A stretch of 64,000 bases of DNA from Streptomyces sp. ISL-10 (lineage in GTDB: Bacteria > Actinomycetota > Actinomycetes > Streptomycetales > Streptomycetaceae): contig NZ_JAGGOJ010000005.1 in assembly GCF_018614575.1 (NCBI RefSeq), positions 186,001-250,000 on the forward strand, in the 5' to 3' direction. Of this stretch, positions 50,580 to 59,777 are shown piece after piece. The first letter of the stretch is position 1, and each line of letters opens with the position of its first letter. Below the pieces are notes generated by a model. The model did not search any database. It was not told where the DNA came from and saw only the letters and a list, made by a program, of their open reading frames with translations. The position numbers and the translations under genes are program-made.

Positions 50580-51307
50580 CGCGCGGGCGCGTCGCCCTCG
50601 GTGAGGCCGCGCCCCCGGCGGCCGTGGCTGCGCCCCAGGGGCCACGCACCGCCGGAGCGCGCCGCCCCTGGTGTGGCTGCCCCGAGCGCCATACACCCCG
50701 CCGGGGTGCGCAGCCGTGGCGTGGCTGCCCTGCCGAGCGCCATGCACCCGCGGGGGTGCCGCCCCCGGACCCCGCGCCTCAAACGCCGGCGAGGCCGCAA
50801 CGAACCCGCAACCCCCACGCCGACAGACGAGCAGGGAGAGCACCCCGCCCCACGTCGGCGAGCGGGCCACGAAGGGGCCCGGCCCGCCCAGCCCACCGCG
50901 GCGGGACGACCCCTGCCGCCCCGCGGCCGGGAAGACGCCCGGCCCACCACGCGCCACCGGGCGTAGCTACGCCCCCGCACACCATGCACCCGCCGGGGTG
51001 CCACCCCGGACCCCGCGCCTCAAACGCCGGCGAGGCCGCAACGAACCCGCACCCCCCACGCCGACAGACGAGCAGGGAGGGAACCCGCAACCGCACACGC
51101 CCGCGGGCTGCAACCGGCCTGGGCGGCGGCCGGGCAGGCCCACTGCCAGGCAGGGCACGGCTCATCCGCCACACCAGGGCCGCTGTCCGGCAGAAGCGGG
51201 CAGGGGCCGGGGCGGATCGACAGCCTCATGTCGGGCATACACGGTTCTGTCGGGCTTCTCAGCGCCGCCTCAGACTCCTCTCATCCGCACCCCCGACAGT
51301 CGTTTCC
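50580..51307. repeat. Repeat-rich intergenic region with a 97-bp duplication
   Basis: 728 bp without a gene. Two near-identical 97/98-bp segments lie at 50741-50838 and 50983-51079; each contains CGCCTCAAACGCCGGCGAGG, an abundant Streptomyces intergenic palindromic element. Further partial copies of the GTGGCTGCCC...GAGCGCCATACACC unit occur at 50668-50750. The protease gene promoter must lie near 51220-51300. Confidence 0.7.
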
Positions 51308-52339
51308 ATGAGCGACCACTACCGCCGAAGCGGCGACGAGGGAACCCACCACCACCCCGGCCTTTACCCGCCGCCCCCGCCCCAGGGGCCGCCGGTCACC
51401 GTGTGGCCGGGGGGCGGTGGGGCGGCGTACCACCCGCCCATCGGTGACGCGCCTGCGACGCACCGGGCCCGGGCCAAGCGACCCGTCGCGCTCATCGCCG
51501 CCGTCGCGATCGCCGCCGCGGCCGTCGGCGGCGGCGCCTCCGCGCTCGTCGGGCAGCTCACGGACGGTGGCAGCAGCAGCACCGGCTCCGGCTCCGTCGC
51601 CGCGGGCACCAACCTCTCGCAGACCAGCAAGGGCACCGTCGCCGGCGTCGCCCAGGCCGTCTCGCCGAGCATCGTCGAGATCAATGCCACCTCCGCCGCC
51701 GGACAGTCCACCGGCTCCGGCGTGATCATCACCTCCGGCGGCGAGATCGTCACCAACAACCACGTCGTCTCCGGAGCCGACAGCATCAAGGTGCGGCTCA
51801 GCGACGGCAAGACGTACACCGCCGAGATCGTCGGTACGGATCCCGACAAGGATCTGGCCCTCATCGAGCTGCGCGGCGCGTCCGGGCTGAAGGCCGCCAC
51901 CCTCGGCGATTCCGGCGCCGTCAAGGTCGGCGAGGAGGTCGTGGCGATCGGGTCCCCCGAGGGTCTGACCGGCACCGTCACCAGCGGCATCGTCTCCGCG
52001 CTCGACCGTGACGTGACGGTCGCCAAGCAGGACGACCAGGAGCGGCAGGACCCCCGCCAGAACTGGCCCTTCGAGTTCGGCGGGCAGCAGTTCAACGGCG
52101 ACACCGGCGACTCGAGGACCACCTACAAGGCCATCCAGACCGACGCCTCCCTCAATCCCGGCAACTCCGGCGGCGCGCTGATCAACATGAACGGCGAGAT
52201 CATCGGCATCAACTCCGCGATGTACTCGCCCAGTTCGGCCACCGGCTCCACCGCCGGCAGCGTCGGTCTCGGCTTCGCCATCCCCATCGACACGGTCAAG
52301 GCCGACCTGGACAGTCTGCGCTCCGGCGGGGACAACTGA
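51308..52339 (+). CDS. Membrane-anchored HtrA/trypsin-like serine protease without PDZ
   Basis: A 343-residue S1C protease. A His/Pro-rich cytoplasmic tail (1-55), transmembrane anchor (about 59-80), linker, then the protease domain with His152 (NNHVVS), Asp182 ([11 protein letters not shown]) and Ser287 ([10 protein letters not shown]). It ends right after the protease fold at 343, so the usual C-terminal PDZ domain is missing. DegP-type enzymes degrade misfolded extracytoplasmic proteins. It precedes a MprAB-like pair, as pepD neighbours mprAB in mycobacteria. Confidence 0.9.
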   Translation: MSDHYRRSGDEGTHHHPGLYPPPPPQGPPVTVWPGGGGAAYHPPIGDAPATHRARAKRPVALIAAVAIAAAAVGGGASALVGQLTDGGSSSTGSGSVAAGTNLSQTSKGTVAGVAQAVSPSIVEINATSAAGQSTGSGVIITSGGEIVTNNHVVSGADSIKVRLSDGKTYTAEIVGTDPDKDLALIELRGASGLKAATLGDSGAVKVGEEVVAIGSPEGLTGTVTSGIVSALDRDVTVAKQDDQERQDPRQNWPFEFGGQQFNGDTGDSRTTYKAIQTDASLNPGNSGGALINMNGEIIGINSAMYSPSSATGSTAGSVGLGFAIPIDTVKADLDSLRSGGDN

Positions 52340-52359
52340 TCGCGTGCGAGGCTGGGTCC

Positions 52360-53073
52360 ATGACTGAAGGCGACCGCATCCTCATCGTCGACGACGAGCC
52401 CGCCGTGCGCGAGGCGCTGCAGCGCTCCCTCGCCTTCGAGGGGTACGGCACCGAGGTCGCCGTCGACGGCGTCGACGCTCTCGCCAAGGTGGAGGCGTAC
52501 GCCCCCGACCTGATCGTCCTCGACATCCAGATGCCCCGGATGGACGGCCTGACCGCTGCCCGCCGGCTGCGGTCCGCCGGGTCCCGGGTGCCGATCCTGA
52601 TGCTGACGGCCCGCGACACCGTCGGCGACCGCGTCACGGGGCTCGACGCCGGCGCCGACGACTACCTGGTCAAGCCGTTCGAGCTGGACGAGCTGTTCGC
52701 GCGGATCCGGGCGCTGCTGCGGCGCAGCTCGTACGCGGCGGCGACCGGGGCCGCAGCCGAGGAGGACGTGCTGTCGTTCGCCGACCTGCGCATGGACCCG
52801 GCGACGCGCGAGGTCACCCGTGGCACCCGTCGCGTGGAGCTGACCCGTACCGAGTTCACGCTCCTGGAGCTGTTCCTGGCCCATCCGCGCCAGGTCCTCA
52901 CCCGTGAGCAGATCCTCAAGTCCGTGTGGGGCTTCGACTTCGAGCCCAGTTCCAACTCGCTGGACGTGTACGTGATGTATCTGCGGCGCAAGACGGAGGC
53001 GGCCGGTGAGCCGCGGCTGGTGCACACCGTGCGCGGCGTGGGATACGTGCTGCGGTCGGGCGGGCCGGAGTGA
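52360..53073 (+). CDS. OmpR-family response regulator (MprA-like)
   Basis: A 237-residue regulator. Receiver residues DD (11-12), phospho-acceptor Asp55 ([13 protein letters not shown]) and Lys105 ([16 protein letters not shown]) are all present. A winged helix follows (about 140-235: [33 protein letters not shown]). It starts 20 bp after the protease stop and ends inside the kinase start (GTGA overlap). The MprA-like call comes from context plus overall sequence; the regulon is unknown. Confidence 0.9.
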   Translation: MTEGDRILIVDDEPAVREALQRSLAFEGYGTEVAVDGVDALAKVEAYAPDLIVLDIQMPRMDGLTAARRLRSAGSRVPILMLTARDTVGDRVTGLDAGADDYLVKPFELDELFARIRALLRRSSYAAATGAAAEEDVLSFADLRMDPATREVTRGTRRVELTRTEFTLLELFLAHPRQVLTREQILKSVWGFDFEPSSNSLDVYVMYLRRKTEAAGEPRLVHTVRGVGYVLRSGGPE

Positions 53074-54536
53074 TCGCACGCCTGCGTGCCCTGCCCCTGC
53101 GCTCCCGGCTCGCTCTGCTGGTGGCGACGGCGGTCGCGGTGGCGGTCGCAGTGGTCTCCACGGTCTGCTGGGTCGTCGTGCGCGGCAAGCTGTACGACGA
53201 GGTGGACAACAAGCTGCACTCCGTCAGCGAGAACACGCCGCCGCTGCGGGCCATCGACATCGCCGCCACGCTGGGCAGCTGCGCCCGGGAGACCGCCGAC
53301 CCCGCCGAGTTCCAGGGGCCGAGGTCCGACTACTACTTCCAGTTCGCCCGGGCCGACGACGACCGGCCGTGCGTCTTCGCCAAGAACTCGGCGGGCACCG
53401 TCCAGGTCACCACCGCCGACCGGGACGTGGCGCGGGCCGGTGACCCGACGGTCGAGACGTACCGCAACGGCACGGACACCGAGGGCCGGGCGGTGCGGGT
53501 GCTGACCGTCGCGGCCGTCGCGGACGGCCCGGCCGGGGGGGTCGGCGGGGTGGTCCGGGACACCGCCGTCATGTACGCGTTCCCGCTCAAGGAGATGGAG
53601 AACACGCTGCGCGAGCTGGCCCTGCTGCTGCTCGTCGTCTCCGGCATCGGGGTGTTCGGCGCGGGCGCGGCCGGCCTGTGGATCGCGCGCACGGGGCTCG
53701 CCCCCGTGGACCGGTTGACCGGCGCCGTCGAGCATGTGGCCCGCACCGAGGACCTGAGCGTGCGCATCCCGGCCGAGGGGAACGACGAGATCGCCCGGCT
53801 GTCGCGCTCGTTCAACGCGATGACCGCCGCGCTCGCCTCCTCGCGCGACCTCCAGCAGCAGCTCATCGCCGACGCCGGTCATGAACTGCGCACCCCGCTG
53901 ACCTCGTTGCGGACCAATGTCGAGCTGCTGGCCCGCAGCGACGAGACCGGACGCGCGATCCCGCCGGAAGACCGCCGGGCCCTGCTGGAGTCGGTGAAGG
54001 CGCAGATGACGGAACTGGCGTCGCTGATCGGCGATCTCCAGGAGCTGTCCCGGCCCGACAGCGGGGCCCCCGGGCGCCAGGTTGAGGTCGTGGCACTGCA
54101 CGAGATCGTCGACGGCGCGCTGGAACGGGCCCGGCTGCGCGGGCCGGAGCTGACGTTCGAGGCCGCCGTCCTGCCCTGGTACGTACGCGGTGAACAGGCC
54201 GCCCTGGAACGGGCGCTGGTCAACGTGCTGGACAACGCGGTGAAGTTCTCACCGCCCGGCGGAGTCGTCCAGGTGGGTCTGCGGGACGGCGAGCTGACCG
54301 TGCGCGACCACGGGCCCGGCGTCGAGGCCGAGGAGCTCCCGCATGTCTTCGAGCGGTTCTGGCGCTCTCCGTCGGCACGGTCGCTGCCGGGGTCGGGGCT
54401 GGGCCTGTCGATCGTGGCTCGTACGGTCCGGCAGGCGGGCGGCGAGGTGGCGCTCGCACCCGCGGAGGGTGGCGGCACCGTCGCGGTGATCCGCCTGCCG
54501 GGCGCGTCGACGCCACCGCCGTCCTCGGTTCAGTAG
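53070..54536 (+). CDS. Sensor histidine kinase (MprB-like)
   Basis: A 488-residue kinase with two transmembrane segments (about 14-36 and 182-205) bounding a 145-residue extracytoplasmic sensor, a HAMP domain (about 206-260), H-box His271 ([20 protein letters not shown]), N-box [12 protein letters not shown], and G boxes RDHGPGV and [16 protein letters not shown]. The GTG start overlaps the response-regulator stop. The sensor contains a pair of Cys (LGSCARE, DRPCVFA) that could form a disulfide. Probably senses envelope stress, partnered with the upstream protease. Confidence 0.92.
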   Translation: MIARLRALPLRSRLALLVATAVAVAVAVVSTVCWVVVRGKLYDEVDNKLHSVSENTPPLRAIDIAATLGSCARETADPAEFQGPRSDYYFQFARADDDRPCVFAKNSAGTVQVTTADRDVARAGDPTVETYRNGTDTEGRAVRVLTVAAVADGPAGGVGGVVRDTAVMYAFPLKEMENTLRELALLLLVVSGIGVFGAGAAGLWIARTGLAPVDRLTGAVEHVARTEDLSVRIPAEGNDEIARLSRSFNAMTAALASSRDLQQQLIADAGHELRTPLTSLRTNVELLARSDETGRAIPPEDRRALLESVKAQMTELASLIGDLQELSRPDSGAPGRQVEVVALHEIVDGALERARLRGPELTFEAAVLPWYVRGEQAALERALVNVLDNAVKFSPPGGVVQVGLRDGELTVRDHGPGVEAEELPHVFERFWRSPSARSLPGSGLGLSIVARTVRQAGGEVALAPAEGGGTVAVIRLPGASTPPPSSVQ

Positions 54537-55015
54537 AGCGGGCACGGCCCGGTGGCGGTGCCGGGCCGCGGCCGCGCCACCAGCGGCCGGGGGCGCCGGG
54601 CCGCTGGTGGTCGTGCCGGCGATCGGGCTGCTGGTCCGGCCGCGGAGGCGTGGGCGCGGCCTGGGCGCTCACCGCCGGCTCGTCCGGCCGCGGCGGCGCG
54701 GGCGCGGCCTGGGCGCTCACCGGCGGCTCGTCCGGCGGCGGCGCGGGCGACGCCCGTGGCGCGTGCGACGCCCTGGCCGGCTTCGACGAGTCGAAGTGCA
54801 CGGCCGACGGCGACGAGGGCCTGGTCGCGCTCAACCACCTGTCCGCGGCCATGCCCCTGTCCGCCGCGGCGGACAGGGGCGACTCGGCGTACCAGCCGCT
54901 CGCGGACAGCTGCGCCGGGCGGCGGGCCGCCTTGCGCGGCTCTTCGCGTTCGACGCCCGCGTGAAAGAAGGACATCGCCGAGGCCCGCAGGCTCTCCGCC
55001 GAAACGCGGGGCCCG
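54537..55015 (+). pseudogene. Intergenic stretch with a decayed Pro/Gly-rich ORF
   Basis: 479 bp without an intact gene. About 54650-54735 is a near-perfect duplicated GGGCGCGGCCTGGGCGCTCA unit. Downstream, one plus-strand frame reads CDALAGFDESKCTADGDEGL ... LSAAADRGDSAYQPLADS and then breaks. Further pieces (ARLFAFDARVK, then DIAEARRLSAETRG) continue in other frames. This suggests a degraded secreted protein of unknown family on the plus strand. The antisense frame is also open but low-complexity. Confidence 0.4.
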
Positions 55016-55891
55016 TCAGCCGTTGTGGCGGATGAGGGAATCGACCAGTCCTCTACGGGTGTTGGGGAAGTCCATGGGGACGATCCCGAGCCCTCGCCAG
55101 CCGCTCGCGACCGAGCCGTCGATGAAGGAGTGGACGCGCGGATTGAGGTTGTCGGAGTTCCAGCGCGGGGGCAGGTACGCCGCCGTGCTCACGTAGTTGA
55201 CGAACAGCTTTCCCGGCTGCTCCACGGCCTTGCGGAAATGCGCCTCGATCCTCGGGTACTTGGCGTTCGGCGCCGCGTTCCAGTCGTCCTGGACATCGAA
55301 GAGCGCGCCGTCCGCGTACCGCACACCCGGCAGGCCGCCGTTGTCGCCGAGGAGGACGACCTTCCCGCGCGCCTGGCCGAGCGCGGGTATGCCGTCGCCG
55401 ATGCGGAACAGCGGCCGCCAGCCGCGACCGTCGAGGTAGTCGTCGAAGATCGCCCGGAAGGTCGCGTCGCTGTCCTCGGAGTACTCCTGCTTGACCCGCA
55501 TCAGCACGGTCTCGGAAGGGTGGGCGGCGAGGAAGTCACGGCAGGCCACGAGGACGTCGCCGAACATCATGTTCTGGTAGTACGGCCCGTGGTGGACGGC
55601 GAACGAGCCGCCGGTCACCCGGCACCGTACGTCCAGGAAGCGGATGCCGCTGTTCAGCTGCTCCGTGATGGTCGTGTTCTGGCATTCCGTCCACAGCCCG
55701 CCGAACCGGGCGCCCGAGTCGTGGGTGCCGGGGATCGTCAGTCGCTGAAGGGGCGTCGAGTCGGCGGCACCGGCCATCCAGTCCTGCGCGGACAGGGTGG
55801 TACGGCGCGGTGCGGCGGCGGCGTGGGGGGCGCCGATGAGGGCGGCGGCGGAGAAGGCCGCCGCGCCCGAGAGAAATCTCCGTCGGTCCAT
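55016..55891 (-). CDS. Phosphatidylinositol-specific phospholipase C (Tat-secreted)
   Basis: A 291-residue PI-PLC X-domain protein. MDRRRFLSGAAAFSAAALI is a Tat signal (RRRF). The catalytic first His is in LTIPGTHDSGARFGG and the second in FAVHHGPYYQNMMFGDV. Bacterial PI-PLC releases inositol phosphates without Ca2+, and Streptomyces may use it for phosphate or lipid scavenging. I chose ATG 55889-55891 for the Tat motif. It is in the same direction as the 5'-nucleotidase gene upstream, separated by a hairpin. Confidence 0.9.
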   Translation of the reverse strand: MDRRRFLSGAAAFSAAALIGAPHAAAAPRRTTLSAQDWMAGAADSTPLQRLTIPGTHDSGARFGGLWTECQNTTITEQLNSGIRFLDVRCRVTGGSFAVHHGPYYQNMMFGDVLVACRDFLAAHPSETVLMRVKQEYSEDSDATFRAIFDDYLDGRGWRPLFRIGDGIPALGQARGKVVLLGDNGGLPGVRYADGALFDVQDDWNAAPNAKYPRIEAHFRKAVEQPGKLFVNYVSTAAYLPPRWNSDNLNPRVHSFIDGSVASGWRGLGIVPMDFPNTRRGLVDSLIRHNG

Positions 55892-56001
55892 GGCTGCGGA
55901 GTATGACGCGGTCACGACAAGATGCGCCAGGGCCCGGGGACCCACAGGACACGGCCGGACATCTCCCTTTGACGCCGGCCGGGGACAGCGCCCCATGACG
56001 C

Positions 56002-56039
56002 CGGTGGGGCGGCGGGCCCACCGGCCCACCGCCCCACCG
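56002..56039 (-). terminator. Hairpin after the 5'-nucleotidase gene
   Basis: 11-bp arms CGGTGGGGCGG (56002-56012) and CCGCCCCACCG (56029-56039), loop 16, located 30 bp past the nucleotidase stop. Confidence 0.55.
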
Positions 56040-56068
56040 TTCGACTCTGCGCGCTTCGCGCTTCCCGC

Positions 56069-57886
56069 TTACTGCACGACCGTGATGCGGTCCGCGGCCG
56101 GCGGCGCGATGGGCGCGGACGCCGAGGAGTTCGCCGCCAGGTAGGCGTTGAAGACCTCCAGGTCAGAAGCGCCCACCAGCTTGTTGGTGTGCTCCTTGAA
56201 GACCGCGAAGCCGTCACCGCCGCCCGCGAGGAACTCGTTCATCGCGACCCGGTAGGTCTTTGCCGGGTCGATCGCCTCGCCGTTCAGCTTCACCGAGTCC
56301 ACGACGATCCGGTCGGCGCCGGTCTTCGTCAGGTCCAGGGTGTAGGTGAAGCCCTTCGAGATCTGGAGGATCTTCGGAGACGCCTCGTTCGGGCCGCTGA
56401 CCTGCTGCTGGAGCGCGGTGATCAGCTGGGCCCCGGTCAGGTCGACGACGTTCATCATGTTGGTGAACGGCTGGACCGTGAAGGCCTCGCCGTACGTCAC
56501 CACACCGTCGCCCTCACTGCCCGACGCCTTGAAGACCAGGTCCGAGCGGATGCCGCCCGGGTTCATCAGTGCCAGCTGCGCACCGCCCTTGTCCGCCGGA
56601 GCCAGGCCCGCGAGCTGCGCGTCCGCGATCAGGTCGCCGAGCGGCTTCTCCGGGGTGGTCGCGCCACGGCCGTTGATGTCGGCGGAGATGAAGCCCTGCG
56701 GACGGTTCGCGATCGGCGCGGCCAGCTTGTTCCAGCGCGTGATCAGGTCCGTCATGTCCTGGGCCCGGGCCTGGTCACGGCTGACGATGTGGTTCGCCGA
56801 CTTCACCGACGTGCGGACGATGTCACCGGTCCGCCGGTCGTAGGTGAGCGTGGTGTCGGTGTAGAGCTTGCCGTACGAGGACGCCGACGTGACCATGCGC
56901 GGCCTGCCGGAGGGATCCGGGATCGTGCACACGTACGCCTGGTGGGTGTGGCCGGTCACCAGCGCGTCGACCTTGGGCGTGATGCCCTTGGCGATGTCCA
57001 CGATGGGGCCGGAGATCCCGTCGCCCGCGCCCGGCGAGTCGCAGTCGTAGTTGTACGACGCGGAGGCCGGCGAGCCGCCCTCGTGGATGAGCGCGACGAT
57101 CGACTTCACGCCCTTGCGGTCCAGCTCACGGGCGTACTTGTTGACCGTCTCGATCTCGTCGTGGAACTTCAGGCCCTTGATGCCGTTCGCGCTGACGATG
57201 TCCGGCGTGCCTTCGAGCGTCACCCCGATGAAGCCGATCTTGACGCCGTTCTTCTTCCAGACCGTGTACGGCTTCAGGATCGGCTTGCCCGTCGACTCCT
57301 TGGTGACGTTGGCCGCGAGGTAGGGGAAGTCCGCGCCCTCGAACTCCTTGCCCTCCTCGAAGCAGCCGTCGGTCGGGTGGCAGCCGCCGTTCTGCAGTCG
57401 GGCCAGCTCGACCGCGCCCTCGTCGAACTCGTGATTGCCCACGCCCGCCACATCGAGGTCCAGCTTGTTGAGCGCCTCGACGGTCGGCTCGTCGTGGAAG
57501 AGACCGGACAGCAGGGGGCTCGCGCCCACCAGGTCACCGGCGGCGGCGCTCACGGAGTACGGGTGCCCCTGGCGCGCGGTGCGCAGCGAGGTGGCGAGGT
57601 ACTCGACACCACCGGCCGGGATCGTCCTGACCGTGCCGTCGGCCTGCTTCTCGGAGACGGCGCCGGCCGAGCCGGCCGGCGGCTCCAGATTGCCGTGCAG
57701 GTCGTTGAAGGAGAGCAGCTGCACATCGACGGTGCGCGGGTGGTGCCCGGAGCCCTGCCGGTCACCGTCGGTGGCGCCGGCCGGCAGCGCGGCGACGAGC
57801 GCGCCGGCCGTCGCCAGCCCGGCGGCAACGGCGAGCACGCGCCGGGTGCGCCTGGCCGCGCGATGGTTGGGGGGTGTCGCTGACAT
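56069..57886 (-). CDS. Secreted 5'-nucleotidase / UshA-like metallophosphatase
   Basis: A 605-residue protein. Signal peptide about 1-40. Calcineurin-like domain: LLSFNDLHGNLEPP (metal ligands), AAGDLVGASPLLSG, VGNHEFDEG (GNHE/D), and VTGHTHQAYVCTIPD. The C-terminal 5'-nucleotidase domain holds GGIRSDLVF and GGDGFAVF. It strips phosphate from extracellular nucleotides, so it probably belongs to the phosphate-scavenging programme. ATG 57884-57886 follows GAGGAGA. An upstream Met (57907) is possible but less likely. Confidence 0.93.
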   Translation of the reverse strand: MSATPPNHRAARRTRRVLAVAAGLATAGALVAALPAGATDGDRQGSGHHPRTVDVQLLSFNDLHGNLEPPAGSAGAVSEKQADGTVRTIPAGGVEYLATSLRTARQGHPYSVSAAAGDLVGASPLLSGLFHDEPTVEALNKLDLDVAGVGNHEFDEGAVELARLQNGGCHPTDGCFEEGKEFEGADFPYLAANVTKESTGKPILKPYTVWKKNGVKIGFIGVTLEGTPDIVSANGIKGLKFHDEIETVNKYARELDRKGVKSIVALIHEGGSPASASYNYDCDSPGAGDGISGPIVDIAKGITPKVDALVTGHTHQAYVCTIPDPSGRPRMVTSASSYGKLYTDTTLTYDRRTGDIVRTSVKSANHIVSRDQARAQDMTDLITRWNKLAAPIANRPQGFISADINGRGATTPEKPLGDLIADAQLAGLAPADKGGAQLALMNPGGIRSDLVFKASGSEGDGVVTYGEAFTVQPFTNMMNVVDLTGAQLITALQQQVSGPNEASPKILQISKGFTYTLDLTKTGADRIVVDSVKLNGEAIDPAKTYRVAMNEFLAGGGDGFAVFKEHTNKLVGASDLEVFNAYLAANSSASAPIAPPAADRITVVQ

Positions 57887-58355
57887 CTGTCTCCTCGTCA
57901 GGTCCAACGTGGTGGAGGGGCTGCGAGCGGCAGCCTAGAGTCAACGCGCGTAGCACGACAGGGGGATACGGGTTACGACCTGGTTGCCATCGCGCAGGAA
58001 AGGGGTGTTCGAGGCATATCGGCCGCACGGCGGAACGCGCGGGCTTGCCCGCTGACCCATCCGGCGCGGCGGGCGGAACGCACCGGCTTGCCCGCTGCGA
58101 CACGGACGGCCGACGACCCATCCGGTCCGCGCGGCGGGATGCACACCGGCTTGCCCGCTGCGACACGGCACATCCGGTCCCGCGCGGCGGGCGGGACGGC
58201 GGCCGCTCCGGCCCCGGGCGCGCCACGACCGGCGGCCTCCGCCCCCGCACACGCCGCACCCCCGCCCCGCGACCGGCCGCGCCACCCCGGACCGGTCCGA
58301 CACATCGCGCACCACGCGTCGCCCGCACCGGCACCCCCCGCCGTACCCTCGACAC
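57887..58355. repeat. Intergenic region with GGCTTGCCCGCTG repeats
   Basis: 469 bp, no gene seen. Three copies of GGCTTGCCCGCTG occur at 58052, 58085 and 58148, each within a larger unit that contains CATCCGG and GCGGCGGG. The 58044-58200 segment is a decayed tandem array with spacing 33 and 63 bp. Confidence 0.55.
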
Positions 58356-59279
58356 ATGACGATCGACGCAGTGATTCCGGAGCCCGGCCGGCAGATCCAG
58401 TCCCTCGACGAACTCACCGCGGAGCAGGCCGAGGCCGTGTCCGAGCTGCTCGCCGAAGCCGCCCGGTCCGACGGGATGCAGGCCGTGTCCGAGCAGGGCC
58501 GACTGCAGCTGCGCGGCGGTCGGAGGGAAGGCGTGCGGCACTTCCTGCTCACCGTCGAGGGCAAGCTCGTCGGCTACGCCCAACTGGAGGACACCGATCC
58601 CGTCGAGGCCCCGGCCGCCGAACTCGTGGTCCACCCGAACCACCGCGGACGCGGCCACGGACGGGCTCTCGGGACCACCCTGCTCGACGCGTCGGGCAAG
58701 CGGCTGCGGGTCTGGGCGCACGGCGGGAAGTCCGCCGCCCGGCACCTGGCGCAGGTCCTCGGCCTGACGCTGTTCCGTGAACTGCGCCAGCTGCGCCTCC
58801 CGTTGAGCACGCAGAGCGTCCCTGAGGCGGTGTACCCGCCGGGTGTCACCGTACGGACCTTCACGCCGGGGCAGGACGACGCCGCATGGCTCGAGGTGAA
58901 CGCCGCCGCGTTCGCCCACCACCCCGAGCAGGGCTCGCTGACCCAGCGGGACCTGGACGACCGCAAGGCCGAGCCGTGGTTCGACCCCAAGGGCTTCTTC
59001 CTGGCCGAACGGGACGGCCGGATCGTCGGCTTCCACTGGACGAAGGTGCATGCGGAGGAACAGCTCGGCGAGGTCTACGTCGTCGGCATCAGCCCCGACG
59101 CCCAGGGCGGCGGCCTCGGCAAGGCCCTCACGGCGACCGGCCTGCGCCACCTCGCCGCTCAGGGCCTGCCCACCGCGATGCTCTACGTGGACGCCGACAA
59201 CCTGGCAGCGCTGCGGGTGTACGAGCAACTGGGCTTCGTGACGCACGAGGTGGATCTGATGTACCGCACCGAGACCTGA
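58356..59279 (+). CDS. mshD: Mycothiol synthase
   Basis: A 307-residue tandem-GNAT enzyme. The N-terminal GNAT half has ELVVHPNHRGRGHGRALG and the C-terminal active half has VVGISPDAQGGGLGKALT and YVDADNLAALRVYEQLGF. MshD acetylates Cys-GlcN-Ins with acetyl-CoA in the last step of mycothiol synthesis (mshA is at 20378-21718). TACCCT (58344-58349) ends 6 nt before the ATG, so the mRNA looks leaderless. A terminator follows. Confidence 0.95.
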   Translation: MTIDAVIPEPGRQIQSLDELTAEQAEAVSELLAEAARSDGMQAVSEQGRLQLRGGRREGVRHFLLTVEGKLVGYAQLEDTDPVEAPAAELVVHPNHRGRGHGRALGTTLLDASGKRLRVWAHGGKSAARHLAQVLGLTLFRELRQLRLPLSTQSVPEAVYPPGVTVRTFTPGQDDAAWLEVNAAAFAHHPEQGSLTQRDLDDRKAEPWFDPKGFFLAERDGRIVGFHWTKVHAEEQLGEVYVVGISPDAQGGGLGKALTATGLRHLAAQGLPTAMLYVDADNLAALRVYEQLGFVTHEVDLMYRTET

Positions 59280-59297
59280 GCCGGCCCGCCAACGGGC

Positions 59298-59329
59298 AGA
59301 GGGGGCGGCGCATTGACACCGCCCCCTCT
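59298..59329 (+). terminator. Terminator after mshD
   Basis: Perfect 11-bp stem AGAGGGGGCGG (59298-59308) and CCGCCCCCTCT (59319-59329), loop CGCATTGACA, followed by CTTAC. The loop contains TTGACA, so the region may double as part of the downstream promoter. Confidence 0.65.
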
Positions 59330-59338
59330 CTTACACCA

Positions 59339-59366
59339 CCCTTTCACTACTCAATTAGTGAAAGGG
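59339..59366. promoter_or_regulatory. Perfect 28-bp palindrome before the YtrA-type gntR gene
   Basis: CCCTTTCACTA-ctcaat-TAGTGAAAGGG: 11-bp arms (59339-59349 and 59356-59366), 6-bp spacer, 12 bp before GTG 59379. The right arm runs into the gene's purine-rich SD region. AT-rich in this setting, it is the expected site for autoregulation. Confidence 0.65.
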
Positions 59367-59378
59367 GGGTGCAGTGAC

Positions 59379-59777
59379 GTGGTCGAGTTCCGCATCGACC
59401 GGCGCAGTGGCGTCGCCACCTACCTCCAGATCGTCCAGCAGACCAAACAGGCCCTGCGCCTCGGACTGCTGCGCCCCGGCGACCGCCTGCCGACGGCACG
59501 CGAGGTCGTCGAGGTCACGGCCATCAACCCGAACACCGTGCTCAAGGCCTACCGCGAGCTCGAACGCGAAGGACTCGTCGAGGCCCGCCGGGGCCTGGGC
59601 ACCTTCGTGACCCGGACCCTCGGCGGCCAGGCGGCCGGCACACCGCTGCGCGCCGAGCTCGCCGACTGGGTGGCACGGGCCCGCGCGACGGGACTGGAGA
59701 CGGACGACATCACCGCTCTACTCACCTCCGTACTGGAGGCAGAGGGACCGGACGGACACAAGGGGGGCGGCGTATGA
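59379..59777 (+). CDS. GntR-family regulator, YtrA subfamily
   Basis: A 132-residue short GntR protein: N-terminal wHTH (YLQIVQQTKQALRLGLLRPG, LPTAREVVEVTAINPNTVLKAYRELEREG) followed only by a short helical dimer segment, the YtrA layout. YtrA regulators repress ABC-exporter operons located with them, and cell-wall antibiotics relieve this in Firmicutes. GTG 59379 is 8-10 nt past the GGGGGG run. Its stop overlaps the ATPase gene (ATGA). Other in-frame starts (such as ATG 59313) overlap the terminator stem. Confidence 0.88.
   Translation: MVEFRIDRRSGVATYLQIVQQTKQALRLGLLRPGDRLPTAREVVEVTAINPNTVLKAYRELEREGLVEARRGLGTFVTRTLGGQAAGTPLRAELADWVARARATGLETDDITALLTSVLEAEGPDGHKGGGV

Noticed and set aside
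48555..50957. 800-codon open frame antisense to glnR and the LacI gene
   Set aside because: GC-rich antisense shadow. Both genes on the plus strand have clear domains and start signals.
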